This document shows, piece by piece, positions 1 through 9,100 of a DNA stretch of 64,000 nucleotides (its first letter is position 1; each line of letters opens with the position of its first letter). This DNA is from Pyropia yezoensis (Eukaryota > Rhodophyta > Bangiophyceae > Bangiales > Bangiaceae). The stretch lies in contig CM020619.1 of the NCBI GenBank assembly GCA_009829735.1, forward strand, positions 29,352,063 through 29,416,062, given 5' to 3'. Below the pieces are notes generated by a model that saw nothing but the letters and a program-made list of their open reading frames with translations, ran no database searches and was not told the origin of the DNA. Position numbers and translations under genes: made by a program.

Positions 1-320
1 GGGCTCACATCCGTCCCCTCTGGCAATAAGTCTTGCCTAATGAGAGAGGCAGCAGAGCCTGTGTCGACTATGACACGAGAGGTAAACTCATATCCATCCT
101 GCAGCCAGAGTCGAGCTGCGACCTGGTAGTTACTCCCTACCAGCACTGACACAATCCGACTCGGGTCGTGCTTCTGAGGAGGGGCCTTGTCCCTAGGTCT
201 CACCCCTCGAGGTCGAGTCAGGACCTTCACTCTCCCATGGGTCGGTGAGCGTGAAGCAACCCGCTTCATTACCGCTGGAGCCTTTGGGTCAGTCTTAGTC
301 CCAGCGGCTAGGCGTTTCCC
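1..320 (-). CDS. pol: Pol, element A: N-terminal protease part only
   Basis: This is the beginning of Pol in the -1 frame relative to gag, cut by the window edge. The frame opens just after an in-frame TGA at 321-323, so it overlaps the end of gag by about a dozen bases; the first ATG is at 269. What remains matches element B Pol up to the start of the aspartic protease, with the D-T-G-S-A-A-S active-site segment near residue 69 counted from that ATG. Expression most likely uses the -1 frameshift at 314-320 rather than the internal ATG; that is inference from frame and heptamer. Confidence 0.8.
252..320 (-). promoter_or_regulatory. -1 ribosomal frameshift signal, gag-pol junction of element A
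   Basis: GGGAAAC at 314-320 (minus) lies in register as G-GGA-AAC, two codons before the gag stop. After five to six bases comes CCGCTGG, which pairs perfectly with CCAGCGG across a loop of about 22 bases (the arms on the plus strand are 301-307 and 272-278). A second hairpin, TGAAGC/GCTTCA with loop GGGTT, follows, and that loop can pair with GACCC in the first loop. Confidence 0.75.
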
Positions 321-2086
321 TCATCCGACTCGGATGATGGAGTATCCTTGCCACTTGAGCTGGGGGAAGAGGTTTCCCCCTTCTCAAGCGTGGACTCATC
401 CTCTGACTTAGGTTGAGTCATGGCCGTCACACGTGTGGTGTGTGGCCGGGTATCCGAATCAGTCCTCGGAATACCGAGCTTCCCAATACGAGCCAACAGG
501 GCTCTCAAACGAACGTCCAGAGTGGGGCATTGGGCTGCCCAGTGTCCCGACTTGGAACACTGCCAACACGGCCGATCACTCATCGACGCCGATGGCCCCG
601 CTTTTCCCTGTGACTTATCAGGGATGGCGGCCACCATACCTTCCGTCTCTCGAGTTGAGGACGAAGGTACTGCAGGGTACGTCCGCGTGTAGGAAGGCAT
701 CCTTGCAGTTCTGCGGAAGCGACTTGCTTCCATTCCCTTAACTTCTTTCTCTCGTTCCTTCCGCTGCTCAGACACGAGCCAGCGGTACTCATCACCCTTA
801 GTCTGGGCGATGCGTGCCAACTCCGCCAGAGTCATGGTCGGAGTATTACGCTCTCGCACAGTCGCTCGAGCTGCTCGGTGGACACCCTCCACAAAGCGTC
901 CCTTAATGACTCCTTGGGGATATAGGAATCCACAGAGGACGTTCAGCTGACGGAGTCGTTCAGCGAACTCCCGTTCCTCTTCACCCTTACTCTGGGTGGC
1001 GCGGTTGAACTCTTCAACCTGCACAGCCAAGGAAGCCTCGTCTGCGTGAAGACGAAGGATCCAATTAACCAACTCCAGGTAGGAGGTCACCTCACCCGGA
1101 TTCCCACCATGCCGACTTGGCATGACGTTCATCACCTCGGAGCGGAGTGGCTCCTTGGTGAAGTCCTGAAGCATGAAAAACGCTTCAGCTTCAGAGACAT
1201 CATTGTCATCGCAGGCTTTTGCGAACTTCCGCAAAAACTGGAAGACCTTCAGGGGTGGAGTCCCGTCCCATTCTGAACGGACCCCGAAGGATTGCGCAAC
1301 GTGTTTCTTGCGCCGGCCCAGGGTACGGGCCTGGCTATTTGAGTAGGTCAACGACTTGTTGACCAACCCATATGTCTCACAGTCGAAGACATCCTTGAAC
1401 AATGGATTATTCACCACGATCTTTCCTGGGACGACTCTAGTCCCAAGACGGTCCGTGTGAGTCACACGACCATGTCGAGTAAGATCTTCTTCACCCGACT
1501 TGCCACTTGCAGAGGACTCAGACTCCGAGTCCACCTCACGACGGAGAGTACGTCGAATCTCCCGTCGCTTCTGACGCCTCGAGGCCTGCTCAGGCGGAGG
1601 GGTGCTCCCCTTCAACGCCTTCCCCACCTCCTCTCGCACGACTTGTGCGATGGCAGTCATCACCGAGTTATCCACGATACCGGATGATCCAGGTGGAGCT
1701 TGACTCGAGCTCCCACCCGGTCCTTCCGGCACCAGTCGTGGCGCGGACCCACCAACCCGGGGTACAGAACTCCCTGTCCCGTCACCTCTACCGGTCGGCG
1801 GTCCCATGCCGAAGTGAGTGTCGTCACTCCCCGAAGAGGTTGCCGGAGCCTGACGCTGGCTCGGCGCTCCCACCGGAGAAGGGCGAACTCCGCCCGTCTC
1901 TTCCGGTGACGGCCTGGGAAGGAACCTGGCCGATCGCCGTCGGGGTCCAACCTCTGGACCCACCACATCCGCACTGCCCGGCCTGGGTGGTACTCCGCCC
2001 GTCGGGGGAGGACTACGCTCCCCCTCCCCAGGTACACTCGGCGCAATGGGGGGGTGTCCCTCACCAGCCATCTCCACAAGAGTCAC
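308..2086 (-). CDS. gag: Gag polyprotein, element A
   Basis: Structural capsid protein of a Ty3/gypsy element, 592 residues. The N-terminal third is Pro/Gly/Ser-rich and disordered. Residues of about 240-440 form the retrotransposon Gag capsid domain, with the W-D-G-T-P-P-L-K-V-F-x-F-L-R signature and a FAERLRQL segment. A single CCHC knuckle, CWQCSKSGHWAAQC, lies near residue 510 and would bind the genomic RNA. The tail is acidic and Ser-rich. It starts about 285 bases after the primer-binding site. The reading frame is intact and almost identical to the element B copy, so this Gag is probably functional. Its stop codon lies within a few bases of a frameshift heptamer giving access to pol. 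Confidence 0.92.
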   Translation of the reverse strand: MTLVEMAGEGHPPIAPSVPGEGERSPPPTGGVPPRPGSADVVGPEVGPRRRSARFLPRPSPEETGGVRPSPVGAPSQRQAPATSSGSDDTHFGMGPPTGRGDGTGSSVPRVGGSAPRLVPEGPGGSSSQAPPGSSGIVDNSVMTAIAQVVREEVGKALKGSTPPPEQASRRQKRREIRRTLRREVDSESESSASGKSGEEDLTRHGRVTHTDRLGTRVVPGKIVVNNPLFKDVFDCETYGLVNKSLTYSNSQARTLGRRKKHVAQSFGVRSEWDGTPPLKVFQFLRKFAKACDDNDVSEAEAFFMLQDFTKEPLRSEVMNVMPSRHGGNPGEVTSYLELVNWILRLHADEASLAVQVEEFNRATQSKGEEEREFAERLRQLNVLCGFLYPQGVIKGRFVEGVHRAARATVRERNTPTMTLAELARIAQTKGDEYRWLVSEQRKEREKEVKGMEASRFRRTARMPSYTRTYPAVPSSSTRETEGMVAAIPDKSQGKAGPSASMSDRPCWQCSKSGHWAAQCPTLDVRLRALLARIGKLGIPRTDSDTRPHTTRVTAMTQPKSEDESTLEKGETSSPSSSGKDTPSSESDEGNA

Positions 2087-2369
2087 GTGGAGTCAACCAA
2101 AACGACCAAACGGTGTCCAGAGTCGGGGATCGTCAGCTAGGGAGTTCCTAGAGCACGTTCCACCCCTCCACCTGCCTCAAGGAAGGCGGTGAGGTTTCCC
2201 GAAACTCCGGGTCTCCCACCAAGACTCACGGTGGCCAACCTCGTCGCCCAGCGAACGCTCGGAACGTAGGCGAGTCGATCGTGTCACCGGAAGTCTCGGT
2301 GCCGAAGGGGGAGAGGGGCCAACTTGGTCCCGTCTCCGGTCAAGGGAGGTACCAAAGTCGATATCCTCT

Positions 2370-2386
2370 CCCCCGCTGATCCACCA
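2370..2386 (-). other. Primer-binding site of element A
   Basis: TGGTGGATCAGCGGGGG on the minus strand starts two bases inside the LTR, as expected for tRNA-primed minus-strand synthesis. It begins with TGG, complementary to a tRNA CCA end. It differs at two positions from the site of families C and E (TGGTGGAGCAGCAGGGG). It is not the initiator-Met type of many plant gypsy elements; the tRNA is unresolved. Confidence 0.7.
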
Positions 2387-2388
2387 AC

Positions 2389-2927
2389 TGTAGCAGTACT
2401 CCCAAGCACCAACCCCGAGTCAGGGAAGGAAGAGGAGTATTGCCGATATCCCAACTTGGGACACCGGAAGCAAGCACCTCCACACAGCCGAACACGGAAC
2501 TTGCGTGTGGTGAGCGGGTCCACTCACCAAGGCACGAACAAGATGTGTCGGAGCCAGACGGTGTTTTCTTGCTTGGCCAGCCAAGGTGGGCCCTCCCCGC
2601 CTTGCTGTCCCTCCTTATCAACCCTCCTCACACGCTCACGCAACCCCTCAAAACACTCAGAAAATGAACCCTCAAACAAACCAATCATATCACTCCACAT
2701 GCAAAGAACTCAAAGCGTAGAAATCCGTCTGGCTCCCGTGCAAAAATCCCAAGAAACAAATACCAGCAGCATTACCCTGCTCTAGTATGTCGGAAGTCCT
2801 AGTCGAATTTCCGTCCAGAAGTCAGAAGTTTCACCATCGTGGGTCGGGTGAATTTCGACTTCCGGTCAGGTCCACTTGACCCGAATCTTCAAAGTATTGG
2901 TACCGAATTCCGGCCCAATCTCCCACA
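2389..2927 (-). repeat. 5' LTR of element A (539 bp)
   Basis: The LTR runs from TGTGGGAG at 2927 to CTGCTACA at 2389 on the minus strand, giving the usual TG...CA ends, and is followed after two bases by the primer-binding site. The outer edge is fixed by the loss of identity with element B. Positions 2450-2460 hold the dyad CCCAACTTGGG. A stretch around 2440-2640 aligns loosely with the LTR of families C/D. No partner LTR is in view, so age cannot be estimated from LTR divergence. Confidence 0.82.
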
Positions 2928-3316
2928 TTCCGGACGCTCACCGGCTGAGCAGACATAAGGCGCTGACGACGGAGCTCATCGCGCGACGTCGGCGAGACCG
3001 CAACGGATGGCGGCGTCACCAGCACGACGTCTTCGTCTGAGGTGAAGTCTGACTCCTCTTCAATGGAGGAGTCCCCCAACAGAAGCAAAGCATTCTTCTG
3101 CTTCATCTCATCACCGCTGAACTTGCGCTTCGCGCCACGCTTGGCGGAAGACGTACGCGGCCCCAGCGTCGCCTCTGGGTCCTTAAGGGAGGCGCAGTCG
3201 TCCTCGTCCACGTCCGTCTCAAAAAGTCGCACCCAGACGCAGTCCGGCCAGCTCGCCGACTCGAACAGGGCCGCCAGCTCTTCACAGAGTACAGCCCTGT
3301 GGGACGGGGTCAACCC
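2928..3316 (-). pseudogene. Unassigned coding-like fragment between elements A and C
   Basis: A 389-base island of non-element DNA between the LTR of A and the 3' LTR of C. One minus-strand frame is open throughout and looks protein-like: a hydrophobic/acidic start, an RLFETDVDEDD stretch, a basic KRGAKRKF patch and an acidic Ser-rich tail. It is truncated at both ends by insertions. I do not recognise the family; it may be a piece of the host or transposon gene into which A or C inserted. Confidence 0.4.
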
Positions 3317-3785
3317 TGTGGCAAAAACCACTAGCACACACGGCACCCAAGTTGGGGCGGTGTGCTATGGCTGCCTCCCGTGTCGGGGGAACCGGAAGAA
3401 GTGCAAGTCGCACACACTCTGTCCCTGTTGTGGGGCAAACCCCCCACGGACAAACAAGAGGATGGTGTGTGGTCCAACAGTTTCTTGGTCGGGACGGGGA
3501 CGCAGGGCCAAGCCCCGCTGTCCCTCCCCTTATCCCCCCAGGGTCCACTCAGAATCTCGCCACTCAGAATCTCCCACCCCAGCACGTGCCCACTGGGCCA
3601 CACGAAAATTCAAGGCGATAAATGCAGAAAACCCTCAAATCCAAGTTGGATTTACTACTAAGCTAACTATCCCAAACTTAGGGAATATGGACCCAAATGC
3701 AGGGGGAGGAACGGATCAGGCTAGTGGTCTGCCGCCCCTTGCATGGCACGTGTTGCCCCCCTACCTGGGGGTCAATACTGCCACA
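3317..3785 (-). repeat. 3' LTR of element C (469 bp)
   Basis: The ends form a perfect 7-bp inverted repeat, TGTGGCA...TGCCACA. The same sequence occurs as two solo LTRs (43164-43632 and 46386-46853) and at the edge of element D (50817-51286); the first 67 bases of the 5' LTR are seen at 12226-12292. CCCAAGTTGGG at 3346-3356 sits between the outer arms GCACAC and GTGTGC. One frame antisense to the element stays open through all copies and is Cys-rich. Confidence 0.9.
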
Positions 3786-3798
3786 CTCTCCTCTCCTC
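3786..3798 (-). other. Polypurine tract of element C
   Basis: GAGGAGAGGAGAG on the minus strand abuts the 5' edge of the 3' LTR exactly, the expected primer for plus-strand DNA synthesis. Element D has the same tract with one change (51287-51299). Confidence 0.85.
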
Positions 3799-4101
3799 AG
3801 TTCCGACCGACCCGGTCGGCCCTGTGAGGGGGTGCGTAAACGCACGTCTCGGCGTTGGGGGCGCGACTTGCTGTCCCCCATCGAGTACGTAACACGGATG
3901 TGGAGGCGGTCACGTTGACCTCCCCTCTCCTCAAGCTTGCCCACTCGGCAGCTTGCTCTCCTCAGTTCACACTTCACCATCACCACCACCTCCCCTTCAC
4001 CTTCCACTGGGCCACCCCACGCTGGGGAGGCCACCCGTATACCCACGATCCGAGTCCCCCTCAACTCGAGGCGGGTCTCGTGCTGCGATAGCCAGAGCAT
4101 C

Positions 4102-4120
4102 TCTCCCCAACTTGGGGAGA
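4102..4120. promoter_or_regulatory. Dyad immediately upstream of the antisense gene start
   Basis: TCTCCCCAACTTGGGGAGA is a perfect dyad with 9-bp arms around a central C, ending three bases before the ATG at 4124. It is identical in element D (51603-51621). It could be a protein-binding operator or a 5'UTR hairpin; which is unknown. Confidence 0.6.
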
Positions 4121-4123
4121 GCC

Positions 4124-6067
4124 ATGGCGACTCCGGGAGTGGAGACGGACTCTCTTGACGAGCGCATGGAGGACAACTCCTACGGGGCAGCACCCGCCGG
4201 GACTTCCGGCGGGGGCTCCGCGATCGCTCCGGGGGACGGGACTCCCGCGTCACCCGGCTTTGGGTTGACGGCGGGGTCTCCCCCGGAGGCGGGACAAGTT
4301 GTCCCGCGTGAGGCCTTGGGGCGGTGGTTTTACCCCGCTTGGCCTCTCTATGAGGAGGGGCTGACTGTTCTTCGCTGTGGCCGACTTGGCGCAGCGATGG
4401 GCCGGGTATGGGACCGCCTACGGGAGAAGTATCCCCGTAGGGTGGGGTTCCCTGCCGGCTTCAGGACGGACCAGTTTGCCTTCCTGGACGAAGAGGAGGT
4501 TGAGGACGTTCAGCGTGCCAAGGCCATTGTGGACCGCGGGGGAACTATCCCGGGTCCCGGCGACTTGCCGACCTTCACGTGGGACGCTGTGGCAACTCGC
4601 CCACCGTACCTCCACGAGGCCGATCCGCACACTCATCACTTTGATGTGCGGATGGAGAAAGACTTCCGGCGAGGTCCCTTTTTGGTGACCTCGGCTCAAC
4701 TTGAGTTTCCTCAACAGTCTGCTGCCAGTAAGGAGCAGTACTATCCGAAGAAGCCCGAGTGGTGGCCTCAAGTTGAGGTCCCCTACGGGTTCCCGGCGTT
4801 GTTGCCACGGTTGCCTGACCACTTCGGCTCCGTCATGTTGACGGCTGCCCCTGATCACCTGGTGTGGGCCATGTTGGCCACCCAGTGGCTCCTCGAGGTC
4901 ATGTCGACCTGGGTGTCCTGTGTTCAGCGGCGGGGGATGCTCTGGCATCTCCCCCTCCGGCTCCTCCAAGGTTTGGAACAGCTCACCCCTCAGCTAGTTG
5001 CTGAGGGGTGCTCATCAGGACAACTCACTCTACTTAGGGAGATGCTCCGGCTCCATAAGTTTATCGAGTGGGAGAGCATTGAGCACAAGTTGCGCCGCCC
5101 CACTCATGGGCCCAAGGACGATGGCGCACTTCGCCAGTTCGTGTGCGTCGCTCGTGAACTTCACGACGGCCGTGTGGTCCTACGAGAGGGGTTGGGCATC
5201 GGGGACTACCCGTATGCCCCGGGGGTGGATCGCCACACTGCGCCACCCCCGGACAAGCCCATCGTTATGGCCGTGCCGTCCTATGATGACCATATGACTC
5301 AACCCACTGCGGGGGCCCCAAGTCGGGGTCGCAGTTACACCCGGGTACCGCCAACTCGGCGGGCCCCTCCGCTTCCTCCTGTTCCTTTCCAACCTCACGG
5401 GAACATCCCGATCAGCGTGGCCGTGGAGTCTTCCACCCCGGTGTCCCCCAACTTGGGGGCCACCCTCCTGACGGTATACCCCAAGTTGGTGTTGCCGCCC
5501 ACGCCTCTAACCTCAGAGATGATGATCACCACGTTGGTGCGCACCATTTCCTGGTTGGCCGCGTCGACCGCAACCCTTCAAAGTTCCGAGACTACTCAAC
5601 TTGAGGAGCGCGTTCGTACTGCAGTGGCGACCGCGAGTTGCGAGTCGGTGGCGGAGTTTATGACAGCCGAGTTGGCTTGCATTGGGGCTATTATGCCCCA
5701 GCCAGCCCCACTTGGGCGTGGCAAACGTCGCGCGAGCCGGGCATACTCGCCTCCTCGCCGTCGTCGCCGACACTCGCGGCGCTCTCCTTCCGTATCGGAA
5801 GACGAGTTGTCTTACTCCGTTTCGGAGTCCTCTACCCCGTCGGAGACGGAGTCTGTCCAGCGTCTGCGTCGCAAACTTGCGCGCAAGACCAGGCAGAAGA
5901 GTGGCCACGGTCGGCGCCACTTGCGCGACCGTGAGGGGCGCGACGGTTCCGACTTGGAGCCGCCGCCCCCTCCAACGAGTGGAGACCGTTATCGGCGTGG
6001 GTCTCGCCGCTCGCCTCCACGTGAGGGCGAGGGCCGTGGAGTGGGAGAGTCTAGCATGCGTGCCTAG
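4124..6067 (+). CDS. Antisense accessory protein of element C (unknown family)
   Basis: 647 codons on the strand opposite to gag-pol, between pol and the 3' LTR. I chose the ATG at 4124 because its context is GCCATGG and it is shared with element D; the frame is open further upstream. Residues of about 1-60 are Gly/Pro/Ser-rich. A globular core of about 65-400 contains RVWDRL, YYPKKPEWWPQVEVPYGF, WLLEVMSTW and a Leu-rich helical stretch. A Pro-rich linker and a short helical segment follow. The last 115 or so residues are Arg/Ser-rich, with RRRRRHSRRSPSV-type tracts like an RS domain, suggesting nucleic-acid binding or nuclear targeting. The core resembles the antisense product of element E. 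No catalytic motif, membrane segment or known domain is recognised. The frame is intact although gag and pol of C are broken. Confidence 0.8.
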   Translation: MATPGVETDSLDERMEDNSYGAAPAGTSGGGSAIAPGDGTPASPGFGLTAGSPPEAGQVVPREALGRWFYPAWPLYEEGLTVLRCGRLGAAMGRVWDRLREKYPRRVGFPAGFRTDQFAFLDEEEVEDVQRAKAIVDRGGTIPGPGDLPTFTWDAVATRPPYLHEADPHTHHFDVRMEKDFRRGPFLVTSAQLEFPQQSAASKEQYYPKKPEWWPQVEVPYGFPALLPRLPDHFGSVMLTAAPDHLVWAMLATQWLLEVMSTWVSCVQRRGMLWHLPLRLLQGLEQLTPQLVAEGCSSGQLTLLREMLRLHKFIEWESIEHKLRRPTHGPKDDGALRQFVCVARELHDGRVVLREGLGIGDYPYAPGVDRHTAPPPDKPIVMAVPSYDDHMTQPTAGAPSRGRSYTRVPPTRRAPPLPPVPFQPHGNIPISVAVESSTPVSPNLGATLLTVYPKLVLPPTPLTSEMMITTLVRTISWLAASTATLQSSETTQLEERVRTAVATASCESVAEFMTAELACIGAIMPQPAPLGRGKRRASRAYSPPRRRRRHSRRSPSVSEDELSYSVSESSTPSETESVQRLRRKLARKTRQKSGHGRRHLRDREGRDGSDLEPPPPPTSGDRYRRGSRRSPPREGEGRGVGESSMRA

Positions 6068-6178
6068 TTGGCAGCTGCCTTTGTTGTGAGAGTGTGAGGG
6101 TTAGGGCTGTAGTTAAAAGCTACTCTGCGCACCACTTCGACTTGAAGCACTCTCTTGGCACTGTTGCTCGGCCTTCCC
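6068..6178. terminator. Convergent gene junction with hairpin
   Basis: The antisense gene and pol end tail to tail with 111 bases between their stops. At about 6172-6194 CTTCCCTCA and TGAGGGAGG form a stem (one G-T pair) with a two-base loop, overlapping the pol stop. Element D keeps it at about 53674-53696. A two-way 3'-end signal is plausible, but not shown. Confidence 0.4.
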
Positions 6179-9100
6179 TCACGTTGAGGGAGGGCTGTTA
6201 GGGTCTATCTCATTCCGGGCACAGTACGCCCGGACCTTCTCAGCGGGAAGGTCCTCCACATACTCCCACGTATCATCCTTGGCTTTGTAGCCAAACCAAC
6301 GCACCCTCAACATGAGGCGGTTAGTATCCTCATCCCAGCCGTGGTCGATGAACTTATCAAACACGTACTCCTGCGGGCCCTGTTTGGCCGCAGGCAGTGA
6401 GGGGAGGCGCCACGCTTCCAGAGCACGCGCCCAAGCTGGGTCGCCTGCAGGCGGTGGTGCAACTTTGACCACGTCCTGTCCGTTCACTGTGCGGACCCCA
6501 TCGTCAATTTCGATGGTGAAGCGCCGCCCATCAGTACGAAGGACCTGGTACGGTCCCTTCGTCTGGAATACCAGCTTACCCCCAGTTGGGGTGTGCGAGT
6601 GTACCAGCACCCAGTCACCCTGCTCGGGGACATGTTTAGCATTGCGCACCTTTTTGTCAAAGGTACGCTTGTAGCGCTTTTGTGCTTTGTCCATCTCAGC
6701 CATGACTTTAGGGATGAGGTTTTCAAGCCTAGCGGCGAACTCCGCCTTATTCTCAGTAGGAGTAGGCGTACTGCCACCATCCTCCCTAGTTGGGAGCGAC
6801 CGCCGCACGGCAATAGACCGCACGCGACGGGGGGTCACAAAAGCGAGGGTACTTCCCCTGTAGATGAGTGAACCTGCGAATTGTAGGCAGTAGTAAGGAT
6901 AGAAATGTATTGGTCCCACGTCTTCACGTGCTCACTCACATAGTGGCGCAGCTGCCTAACAATAGTTTTGTTGAAGCGCTCCACCTGCCCATTAGTTTGT
7001 GGGTGGTAGGGGGTGGCATAGTTTGCCTTAACCCCCAACATGTCCAGCACTCCCTGAAACAGTACAGACGCAAATTGCGGTCCATTGTCCGATAGTGTAC
7101 TATCTGGGATGCCATACGCGGCAACCCAGTGATCTAGGAAGGCTGACACGACCGACATGGCCGTGATCTCTGCCAGTGGGATCGCTCGCGTAAGTTTCGT
7201 GAAGCGGTCACAGATGACCAGGAGGTACTGGTTGCCCTCCTCGGTCACGGGCAGTGGCCCAAGGATGTCCATCGCCAACGCGGCGAAGGGCTCCTTGGCC
7301 GGGAACAATAGCATAGCCGTAGTAGGCCGCCGTTCCATCAGACGATTCTGTGCACAACTTGTGCAGGCAGCCACCCAACTGTAGATGTCCACCGCCATGG
7401 ACGGCCAGTAGTACCTGGTCCTCAGGGTCTGGTACAGTTTACTAGACCCCAGGTGTCCACCCGTGGGAGCGTTGTGCTCCCTCTCAAGGATACTGTCCTT
7501 GAGGGATGCGGGGACGACAAGTTGTTCGGTCCCCTGGAATACCCCCATCCTCATGAGGAGGCCATCGTCTCCCAGAAAGAAACGCGTCTCTACCACTGTA
7601 TCCAGTATATCCCTCTGCGACTTGCAGAAGGGATCCTCGGCCTGGGCCTTCACCACCTCGTCCAGGGACAGGGGCAAGTACTTCTTGTTCCCTGGCGCCT
7701 CGGGGTTCAACGCCTGACCCGAGCGCGTGACTACCCCCACGATGGGGATGTCCTCATCGACTGGGTTAGTGTCCAGCCCCTCGGTATGTACCCGAGAGAG
7801 GCCGTCGGCAAGGGCATGTTGCCTGCCAGGTCGGTATTCAATGTCAAAGTTGAAGGGTGCCAGTCGCACCCTCCACCGGTTGAGACGAGTGTTCGTACAG
7901 TCCGTCTTAAAGATGAACTGCAACGCGCGGTGGTCACAGCGGATGAGGAACTTCTCACCCTCCAGGTAGTGACGAAGTGACGTCACCGCCCACACCACTG
8001 CGAGTCCTTCCAACTCGGTGACTCCGTAGTTCTTCTCGGCCGAATTCAGCCCCTTACTAAAGTATCCCACCGGCAAGTACTCCTTGTCCGGCTGCTGCTG
8101 AAGCAACACACAACCAAGTTGGTCGTAGCTAGCGTCCACATCCAGGATGTAGTGGCCTCCCAACCTGGGAATAGCCAAGATGGGGGGCTTCAGCAGAAGG
8201 TCCCGAAGAGTCTCAAAGGATTCCTGCTCCGCCCGACCTGGGGGAGGCAGGTTCTTCGGTAGCGTTGAGCTCACTAGCTCATTCAACGGCTTCGCCACCT
8301 TGGCGAAGCCCTTGGTGAAACGTCGGTACTCGTTACACATCCCGAGGAAGCTCCTCATCTGGGTCTGGGTCCGGGGGTACTGAGCCTTACGAATGGCCCT
8401 CAAGTTCTTCTCGTTAACACTGAGACGCCCCGGATGGACAACATGTCCCAAGTACTCCACCTCTTGAGTAAAGAGGTGGCACTTACTCGCTTTCAGTGAC
8501 ACACCGGCGTCAGCAAGTAGCTTGAACACCTGGCCAAGATGGCCAATGTGTTCCTCCGGACTTCGGGAGAACACAATGATATCGTCTAGGTACACAAGAC
8601 AGATCTGCCACCGTACTCCGGCCAGAATCATGTCCATAGCGCGCTGGAAAGTTGCCGGCGCGTTGCACAGTCCAAACGGTAGACGCTTGCACTGGTAGGT
8701 ACCACAGTGACAGGTAAAAATAGTTTTATGCCTGTCCTCCGGGGCAATGGGAATTTGCCAGTACCCCGCGTTACAGTCTAGGGTAGAGAACACGTTTGCC
8801 TCCCCCAGAGAGTCCAGACAGTCATCCATCCTAGGTAGGGGATAACTGTCCTTCACCGTGCTCTCGTTGAGCTTACGGTAGTCGATACGAAACCGGGGGG
8901 TCCCATCAACTTTGGGGACGATAACCACCGGACTCGCCCACTCGGCGTTGCTGGCCTCGATCACATCGAGGGCCTCCATGCGAGCAACTTGCTCCTTAAC
9001 GAGGGCCCTTGAACGAGGTCCTCCCCTATACGGTTGTTGGCGTATAGGGGGTGCACCGGGCTTCAACTCGATCCGGTGTTGGGTGGCTCTCATGAGTCCC

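Larger units (their letters stand above)
1..2927 (-). mobile_element. Ty3/gypsy element A, 5' half (cut by window edge)
   Basis: Read on the minus strand this is LTR, primer-binding site, gag, then the start of pol, which leaves the window at base 1. It matches element B (14831-17757) base for base apart from seven substitutions I noticed. Identity stops abruptly at 2927/17757, where the LTR begins with TGTGGGAG; different flanking DNA follows in the two copies. Distinct flanks mean two independent insertions, and near identity means they are young. Its 3' part is not visible. Confidence 0.9.

Noticed and set aside
1507..2151. Plus-strand frames opposite gag of A and B as another antisense gene
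   Set aside because: Overlap the intact Gag coding strand, no protein-like features; the equivalent frame is shortened in B by the change at 16715.
3042..3827. 261-codon plus frame joining the A-C spacer to the LTR
   Set aside because: Starts in unrelated flanking DNA; only the LTR part is conserved between copies, so it is not a gene as it stands.
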